Source: Actinomycetes bacterium (lineage in GTDB: Bacteria > Actinomycetota > Actinomycetes > Actinomycetales > Micrococcaceae). Taken from it: a stretch of DNA of 28,373 nucleotides. Each line of letters starts with the position of its first letter. Position 1 is the first letter of the stretch. The translations under genes were made by a program, and so were the position numbers. Below, piece by piece: positions 23,862 through 28,373 of the stretch. Below the pieces are notes generated by a model that did no database searches, was not told the origin of the DNA, and worked only from the letters and a program-made list of their open reading frames with translations. The DNA is taken from positions 1 to 28,373 of the forward strand of contig JAFAAV010000123.1 of NCBI GenBank assembly GCA_023426375.1, written 5' to 3'.

Positions 23862-26051
23862 TTACTGGTGGTCGTGCGGTGCCTGAGCGTACGCGGCGAC
23901 CGAAGCGGCCACGGATGCATCCGGCTCTTCCTCCGGAGCTTCCCACGCGCGCAGCACCACGGTGGACTTACCGGCCAGCGTGATCTGCGTGGAGTGATCG
24001 CGAATCTCGCCGTCGCCGTGCTCACCGGCGGTGTCCAGGATCTCTTCCCACTTCTCGCCGTAGTTAGCTGCGGGCAGGGTGAAATCCACTTCCTCGGGGG
24101 CCGAGTTGAAGTACACGATGAAGTTCACGTCCACGATCTGACGACCGCGCATGTCCACACCCGCAATGCCCTGGCCATTGAGCCACATGCCCATGGAGCG
24201 AGTGAGCGGCTCGTCCCAGTCCTGCGGCACCATGGGGGTGCCGTCAGCGTTGAGCCACGCGATGTCCGGCATGGGATCTTCGTCGGAGCGCTCCCCCATG
24301 TCCACGGGGCGCCCGTCGAAGAACTGCGAGCGACGGAACGTGGGGTGGTTCTGGCGCAGGTGCGTGATCGCAGCCGTGAATTCGACCAACGGGCCGTCCA
24401 TACGGTCCCAGTTGATCCACGAGAGCTCGTTGTCCTGGCAGTACGTGTTGTTGTTGCCGTCCTGTGTGCGGCCCAACTCGTCACCGTGCAACAGCATGGG
24501 GGTGCCCTGGGACAAGAGCAACGTGGTCAAGAAGTTGCGCTGCTGACGGGCGCGCAGAGCCAGGACGTTGGGATCGTCCGTGGGTCCCTCCTCGCCGCAG
24601 TTCCAGGAACGGTTGTGGGACTCGCCGTCGTTGTTGCCCTCGCCGTTGGCGTCGTTGTGCTTCTCGTTGTACGACACCAGGTCGCGCAGCGTGAAACCGT
24701 CGTGGGCGGTCACAAAGTTGACGGACGCGAACGGGCGGCGGCCGCTGTTCTCGTAGAGGTCGGCGGAACCGGTGATGCGGGACGCGAACTCGCCCAGGGT
24801 TGCGGGCTCGCCGCGCCAGAAGTCACGCACGGTGTCGCGGTACTTACCGTTCCACTCGGTCCACTGCGGCGGGAAGTTACCCACCTGGTAACCGCCGGGC
24901 CCGATGTCCCACGGCTCGGCAATGAGCTTGACCTGGGAAACGATCGGATCCTGCTGCACGAGCTCGAAGAACGTGGAGAGCTTGTCCACGTCGTAGAACT
25001 CACGGGCCAGGGTCGCTGCCAGGTCGAAGCGGAAACCGTCCACGTGCATCTCGGTCACCCAGTAGCGCAGCGAATCCATGATCAGCTGCAACGAGTGCGG
25101 GTGGCGCACGTTCAGGGAGTTACCGGTGCCGGTGTAGTCCATGTAGAACTTGTGGTCGTCGTCAACGGTGCGGTAGTACGCGTTGTTGTCGATGCCCTTC
25201 ATGGACAGCGTGGGGCCCATGTGGTTGCCCTCGGCGGTGTGGTTGTAGACCACGTCCAGGATCACTTCGATATCTGCCTGGTGCAGTGCACGCACCATGG
25301 CCTTGAACTCCTGCACCTGGCTGCCCAGGTGAGAGGCCGAGCTGTACTCGTTGTGCGGGGCGAAGAACGCAATGGTGTTGTAACCCCAGTAGTTGCGCAG
25401 ACCCTGATCCAACAGCGTGGAATCCTGCACGAACTGGTGCACGGGCATGAGCTCGATAGCGGTCACACCCAGCTTCTGCAGGTGCTCGATGACCGAGGGG
25501 TGTGCCACGCCCGCGTACGTGCCGCGCTGCTCCTCCGGAACGTCCGGGTGCTGCATGGTCAGGCCCTTGACGTGGGCTTCGTAGATCACGGACTTGTGGT
25601 ACGGAGTGTGCGGGGTGCGGTCACCCTCCCAGTCGAAGAACGGGTTGATCACCACGCCCTTCATCATGTGCTCCGCCGAATCCTGATCGTTGTAGGAATC
25701 CTCATCACCGAAGTGGTAAGAAAACATGGACTCGTCCCAGTCCATGCCGCCCTCAACGGCCTTGGCGTAGGGGTCCAGCAGCAGCTTGTTCGGGTTGCAG
25801 CGCAGTCCCTGGGAAGGGTCCCACGGGCCATGCACGCGGTAACCGTAGCGCTGACCGGGCTGCACCTGAGGCAGGTAGCAGTGCCACACATAGCTGTCCA
25901 CGGCGGTGACATCCACGCGGGTTTCCTGGCCGTCCTCGTCGAACAGGCACAGCTCCACTTTCTCTGCGACTTCCGAGAAGAGAGCGAAATTGGTGCCTGT
26001 GCCGTCGAATGTTGCGCCTAAGGGATAGGCGTGACCGGGCCAAACTTCCAT
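23862..26051 (-). CDS. glgX: Glycogen debranching enzyme GlgX (TreX-like)
   Basis: A 729-residue isoamylase-type GH13 enzyme that removes alpha-1,6 branches from glycogen, giving linear chains that TreY can use. An N-terminal CBM48-like domain (WPGHAYPLGATFDGTGTNFALFS) comes first. The catalytic barrel has VILDVVYNHTAEG, the nucleophile Asp in MHVDGFRFDLAATLARE, the acid/base Glu in KLIAEPWDIGPGGYQVG, and NFVTAHDGFTLRDLV. The SYNEKHNDANGEGNNDGESH stretch is a GlgX/TreX signature. The ATG has AGGAG 8 nt upstream. It is upstream of treY and treZ on the same strand, the standard trehalose gene order, though separated by a strong stem-loop. Confidence 0.96.
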   Translation of the reverse strand: MEVWPGHAYPLGATFDGTGTNFALFSEVAEKVELCLFDEDGQETRVDVTAVDSYVWHCYLPQVQPGQRYGYRVHGPWDPSQGLRCNPNKLLLDPYAKAVEGGMDWDESMFSYHFGDEDSYNDQDSAEHMMKGVVINPFFDWEGDRTPHTPYHKSVIYEAHVKGLTMQHPDVPEEQRGTYAGVAHPSVIEHLQKLGVTAIELMPVHQFVQDSTLLDQGLRNYWGYNTIAFFAPHNEYSSASHLGSQVQEFKAMVRALHQADIEVILDVVYNHTAEGNHMGPTLSMKGIDNNAYYRTVDDDHKFYMDYTGTGNSLNVRHPHSLQLIMDSLRYWVTEMHVDGFRFDLAATLAREFYDVDKLSTFFELVQQDPIVSQVKLIAEPWDIGPGGYQVGNFPPQWTEWNGKYRDTVRDFWRGEPATLGEFASRITGSADLYENSGRRPFASVNFVTAHDGFTLRDLVSYNEKHNDANGEGNNDGESHNRSWNCGEEGPTDDPNVLALRARQQRNFLTTLLLSQGTPMLLHGDELGRTQDGNNNTYCQDNELSWINWDRMDGPLVEFTAAITHLRQNHPTFRRSQFFDGRPVDMGERSDEDPMPDIAWLNADGTPMVPQDWDEPLTRSMGMWLNGQGIAGVDMRGRQIVDVNFIVYFNSAPEEVDFTLPAANYGEKWEEILDTAGEHGDGEIRDHSTQITLAGKSTVVLRAWEAPEEEPDASVAASVAAYAQAPHDHQ

Positions 26052-26148
26052 GGGGTTGTCTCCTAGAGATTGATGACATGGCGAACGAGGTTGCGTACGC
26101 GCGGGCGCGTTGGGACGTCATTGGCCAACACCCAAGAATAGCGGGTAC

Positions 26149-27804
26149 TTACTGTCTCGTTTTCCGTAATACCGTGCGCACGTTGGCCGCCAGTACCGTG
26201 GGTGGCACCGGGCCGTCTCCATCGACCCGGGATGCGAGCGCGTGCACGCCAGCTCCCAGTGCGGCAGCGGCGGCCCACCGACCGTCCCCGCGCGCCCATT
26301 CTCCCAGCGGCCGCAGCGCATCCGGGTGCTCGGACACGTGAGCCACCACGGTGCCCAGAATCCCGGCGAGCGTGTCGCCGGATCCGGCGGTTGCCAACCA
26401 CGGGCTCGCCTGGCCGATGCTCAAGCACACCTGATCAACGCCACCCACCTCGGAACCGGGTGAAGCAACGATCGTGGTGGCACCCTTGAGAAGCACCGTG
26501 GCGCCGGTGAGTCGGGCCGCTTCGCGAGCCCAGTGCACGGGCGCTGCCTCGATCCGAGCGCGATCCGGGGCGTCATCGGTGACCCCGAATCCCTTGAGCC
26601 ACTCGAAGACCTGCTCGAGTTCACCAGCGTGCGGCGTGAGGATCTTGTGTGCCCCGAGCTTGCCGTCTGCCACGGCCTGAGCCGCCAGGGTGAGAGCGCC
26701 AGCGTCGAGTACCGCGGGTTCCTCTGCCTCAACCACTGCTTGCACTCGCGCTGACTGGCTTTCATCATTCGCAACACCGGGTCCGGCCAACCATGCCTGC
26801 ACATGAACGTCCCAGGGCTGATCATCGGAGCAAACGACCTCAGGGCTAGCGTTCAGCACCATGCCACGCGTCGTGGCGTCCCCCAGGAAGCGCACCATGC
26901 CCGCTCCCGCATTCACGGCGGCATTGGTGGACATGATGGCCGCGCCCGGATACATAGGGGTACCGGCCACGACACCCAACACACCCCGGGTGTACTTGGT
27001 GTCCGTAGCAGTGGGGCGTGGCCAGGCCGCCAGGATGTCCTTGGCTTCGAGCCGGAACACGGAAGGGTTCTCCAGCCGGTCCTCAATGCCAATGGGAATG
27101 ATCGTGAGTTGACCGGAGGCCTGCTCACCGGGAGCCACCACGTGGGCGACCTTGGCCGCACCGAACGTCACGGTGGCGTGAGCCTTCAAGACCGGTTCGG
27201 GTGCCTCGCCGGTATCCGCGTCAACGCCGGACACCACATCGCACGCGACAATGCGCGGACCAGTGGGGCTGGTGCGCTGAAACTTCTTGAAATCGGCCAC
27301 GAGCGAGGCGGCCTCCCCGCGCAGCCCACCCGAAGCACCGGTCCCGAGCATCGCATCGATCACCAAATGGGCTGAGGTCAACTTGGACAGGGCCTGACCA
27401 CGGTCCACCGTGTGGAAACCGGCGATCGACGGGTCGACCTTCACGTCCGGGGTGCTTGCCTCGTCCTGGCCCTCGAGCCGCACTACGGAACCGCCCAGTG
27501 CCCGCAACGCTTTGAGGCCCTCGGGATGAGCCTTGGATCCGGTGAGGATGGCCGTGACCATGACACCCGCACGCCGCAGGAAGGAACCGGCCCACAGCCC
27601 GTCACCGCCGTTGTTTCCCGAACCCACCAGAATGATGGCCGTGGTCCCGGACAACAGGCCCTTGCGGTTGGCCCTGCGCAAGTGCGTTTCGCACACCCGG
27701 GACAGCCCCAGAGCTGCACGTCGCATCAGGATGTCCCCGTAGCCCGTATCGAGCAGGGGTTGTTCGGCGGCGCGCACACTGGCGCCGGTGTATGCGTCAA
27801 TCAC
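26149..27804 (-). CDS. nnr: Bifunctional NAD(P)HX epimerase/dehydratase Nnr
   Basis: A 551-residue repair enzyme for hydrated NAD(P)H. The N-terminal YjeF epimerase domain carries GSGNNGGDGL at residues 61-70 and VIDAMLGTGASGGLRG. The C-terminal ribokinase-like dehydratase domain has TRGVLGVVAGTPMYPGAAIM, ILTPHAGELEQVFEW and the final ATAGSGDTLAGILG nucleotide site. GTG 27804 is chosen over an upstream TTG (27837) because GGGAGG lies 8 nt before it. This start is inside the end of acpS (8-nt overlap), so the genes are coupled. glgX follows 97 nt downstream; that gap holds no feature I can support apart from a possible TATTCT -10 motif near 26135. Confidence 0.94.
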   Translation of the reverse strand: MIDAYTGASVRAAEQPLLDTGYGDILMRRAALGLSRVCETHLRRANRKGLLSGTTAIILVGSGNNGGDGLWAGSFLRRAGVMVTAILTGSKAHPEGLKALRALGGSVVRLEGQDEASTPDVKVDPSIAGFHTVDRGQALSKLTSAHLVIDAMLGTGASGGLRGEAASLVADFKKFQRTSPTGPRIVACDVVSGVDADTGEAPEPVLKAHATVTFGAAKVAHVVAPGEQASGQLTIIPIGIEDRLENPSVFRLEAKDILAAWPRPTATDTKYTRGVLGVVAGTPMYPGAAIMSTNAAVNAGAGMVRFLGDATTRGMVLNASPEVVCSDDQPWDVHVQAWLAGPGVANDESQSARVQAVVEAEEPAVLDAGALTLAAQAVADGKLGAHKILTPHAGELEQVFEWLKGFGVTDDAPDRARIEAAPVHWAREAARLTGATVLLKGATTIVASPGSEVGGVDQVCLSIGQASPWLATAGSGDTLAGILGTVVAHVSEHPDALRPLGEWARGDGRWAAAAALGAGVHALASRVDGDGPVPPTVLAANVRTVLRKTRQ

Positions 27805-28168
27805 TCCTGGGACCTCCCGATCCTTCGGCCACAACAAATGCCACGGCCATCCCGCCGTCGTGGGATATCGTCACGTGCCACGACTCCACGCCGCGACGTT
27901 CGGCCACTTCTGCCACCGTACCCGTGGTGTGTAAACGGGGTGCACCGTGTTCGTCATTGGTGATCCAGCAGTCCTGCCAGATCATCCCGGGAGGCGCCAA
28001 CAGAGCCTTGGCAGCTGCTTCTTTCACGGCGAAACGAGCCGCGAGGGAGTTCAAGGACAGTCCCCGTTCGTGTTCCACGAACAGGCGTTCCCGTAGTCGC
28101 GGGGTCCGCTCCAGCTGCCCCTTGAACCGCTTCACGTCCACAATGTCCACGCCCGTTCCCACGATCAT
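27797..28168 (-). CDS. acpS: Holo-[acyl-carrier-protein] synthase AcpS
   Basis: A 123-residue enzyme that moves 4'-phosphopantetheine from CoA onto acyl carrier protein, activating fatty-acid synthesis. MIVGTGVDIVDVKRF carries the Mg-binding Asp8, and RFAVKEAAAKALLAP the second ligand Glu50; HVTISHDGGMAVAFVVAE is the usual C-terminal block. The ATG at 28168 fits the family N-terminus exactly; a longer frame reaching upstream runs through the G/C hairpin and is not credible. No ribosome binding site is seen, but TAGGCT lies 7 nt upstream, suggesting a leaderless transcript. It overlaps nnr by 8 nt. Confidence 0.95.
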   Translation of the reverse strand: MIVGTGVDIVDVKRFKGQLERTPRLRERLFVEHERGLSLNSLAARFAVKEAAAKALLAPPGMIWQDCWITNDEHGAPRLHTTGTVAEVAERRGVESWHVTISHDGGMAVAFVVAEGSGGPRSD

Positions 28169-28175
28169 GCCCGCA

Positions 28176-28181
28176 AGCCTA
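28176..28181 (-). promoter_or_regulatory. -10 box for a leaderless acpS transcript
   Basis: TAGGCT on the minus strand, 7 nt before the ATG of acpS. It is the same hexamer as before mshA. It stands between the upstream terminator hairpin and acpS, where a new promoter is needed. Confidence 0.48.
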
Positions 28182-28207
28182 CCCGCGGGTGCGGACACGA
28201 ATAACGA

Positions 28208-28251
28208 CGGCGGGGGGCCCCCCCAGATAGGGGGGGGGGCCCCCCCCGCCG
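28208..28251 (-). terminator. Very strong G/C hairpin upstream of acpS
   Basis: CGGCGGGGGG (28208-28217) is exactly complementary to CCCCCCGCCG (28242-28251). Inside, a run of seven C (28218-28224) can pair with a run of ten G (28230-28239) across an AGATA loop. It most likely ends transcription of a minus-strand gene beyond the right edge. The long G and C runs are also prone to replication slippage and sequencing error. Confidence 0.6.
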
Positions 28252-28373
28252 CGCCGGCTACGGAGGTCTCGGACGTCACCCACGAGCACCAGGGTGCCCG
28301 ACGCGGACGGACCTCGCCGCCCGGGCCACGGTCCGGACGCACGGACGGGACGCGCACCCGGCCCGTCCACGCA
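28252..28373. other. Unassigned GC-rich right-edge sequence
   Basis: No gene can be recognised here. One minus-strand frame stays open from the window end to a TGA at 28276-28278 and would encode an Arg/Ala-rich tail of about 31 residues, which could be the C-terminus of a gene lying outside. The other frames give no known motif. Confidence 0.25.

Noticed and set aside
23799..26021. 740-codon plus-strand frame opposite glgX, and similar frames opposite treY (21546-23651) and treZ (19666-21363)
   Set aside because: Antisense shadows with His/Val/Gly/Arg-rich composition and no recognisable domain; the minus-strand enzymes have all catalytic motifs.
28212..28247. G-quadruplex as the main role of the G/C run
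   Set aside because: Both strands have equal complementary runs in a perfect outer stem, so a hairpin is the simpler reading; quadruplex formation is kept only as a side possibility.
28169..28357. Upstream extension of acpS
   Set aside because: The added sequence translates the G/C hairpin into Gly/Pro runs; AcpS proteins begin at the MIVGTGVD motif.

Overview
The window is GC-rich, gene-dense actinobacterial chromosome. The gene content points to an actinobacterium of the order Micrococcales, probably Micrococcaceae: mycothiol glycosyltransferase MshA, actinobacterial inositol-3-phosphate synthase, a GroEL1-type chaperonin next to groES with CIRCE operators, a DtxR/IdeR-type iron box, the TreY/TreZ/GlgX trehalose route, and an alanine racemase fused to TsaE. 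The genus cannot be fixed from this sequence alone. No rRNA, tRNA, CRISPR, insertion sequence or phage gene was seen.

Layout. (1) 1-550: the N-terminal part of an acyltransferase-3 membrane protein, cut by the left edge. (2) 644-2919: the groES-groEL heat-shock operon on the minus strand, with a promoter sandwiched by two CIRCE operators, a structured leader, and a terminator-like hairpin between groES and groEL. (3) 2971-6983: a plus-strand iron-siderophore ABC importer (lipoprotein, two permeases, ATPase, start-stop overlaps throughout) behind a DtxR-type operator. (4) 7015-9522: a THUMP-like-domain methyltransferase and a YbdK-type glutamate-cysteine ligase. (5) 9608-13934: minus-strand operon alr::tsaE fusion, tsaB, rimI, tsaD, covering D-alanine supply, tRNA t6A modification and N-terminal acetylation. 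(6) 14016-17350: mshA and a phosphatase-family gene on plus, converging on ino1 on minus across an 18-bp perfect stem; together these may supply the first steps of mycothiol synthesis. (7) 17513-19368: a LysE-family exporter and an aldo/keto reductase. (8) 19504-26051: treZ, treY and glgX, which turn alpha-glucan into trehalose. (9) 26149-28168: nnr (NAD(P)HX repair) and acpS, with a very strong G/C hairpin upstream.

The order acpS, nnr, alr, tsaE, tsaB, rimI, tsaD, groES, groEL on one strand is the one known from other actinobacteria such as Mycobacterium tuberculosis (Rv3433c to Rv3417c region, from memory). Here it is kept in order but separated by two blocks: mshA to glgX between nnr and alr, and the iron importer plus two enzymes between tsaD and groES. 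Several genes (mshA, the phosphatase gene, tsaB, acpS) have a TANNNT -10 motif 6-7 nt before the start codon and poor or no Shine-Dalgarno, which suggests leaderless transcripts.

The most interesting hypothesis is that the phosphatase-family gene next to mshA and facing ino1 is the unassigned MshA2 phosphatase of mycothiol synthesis.
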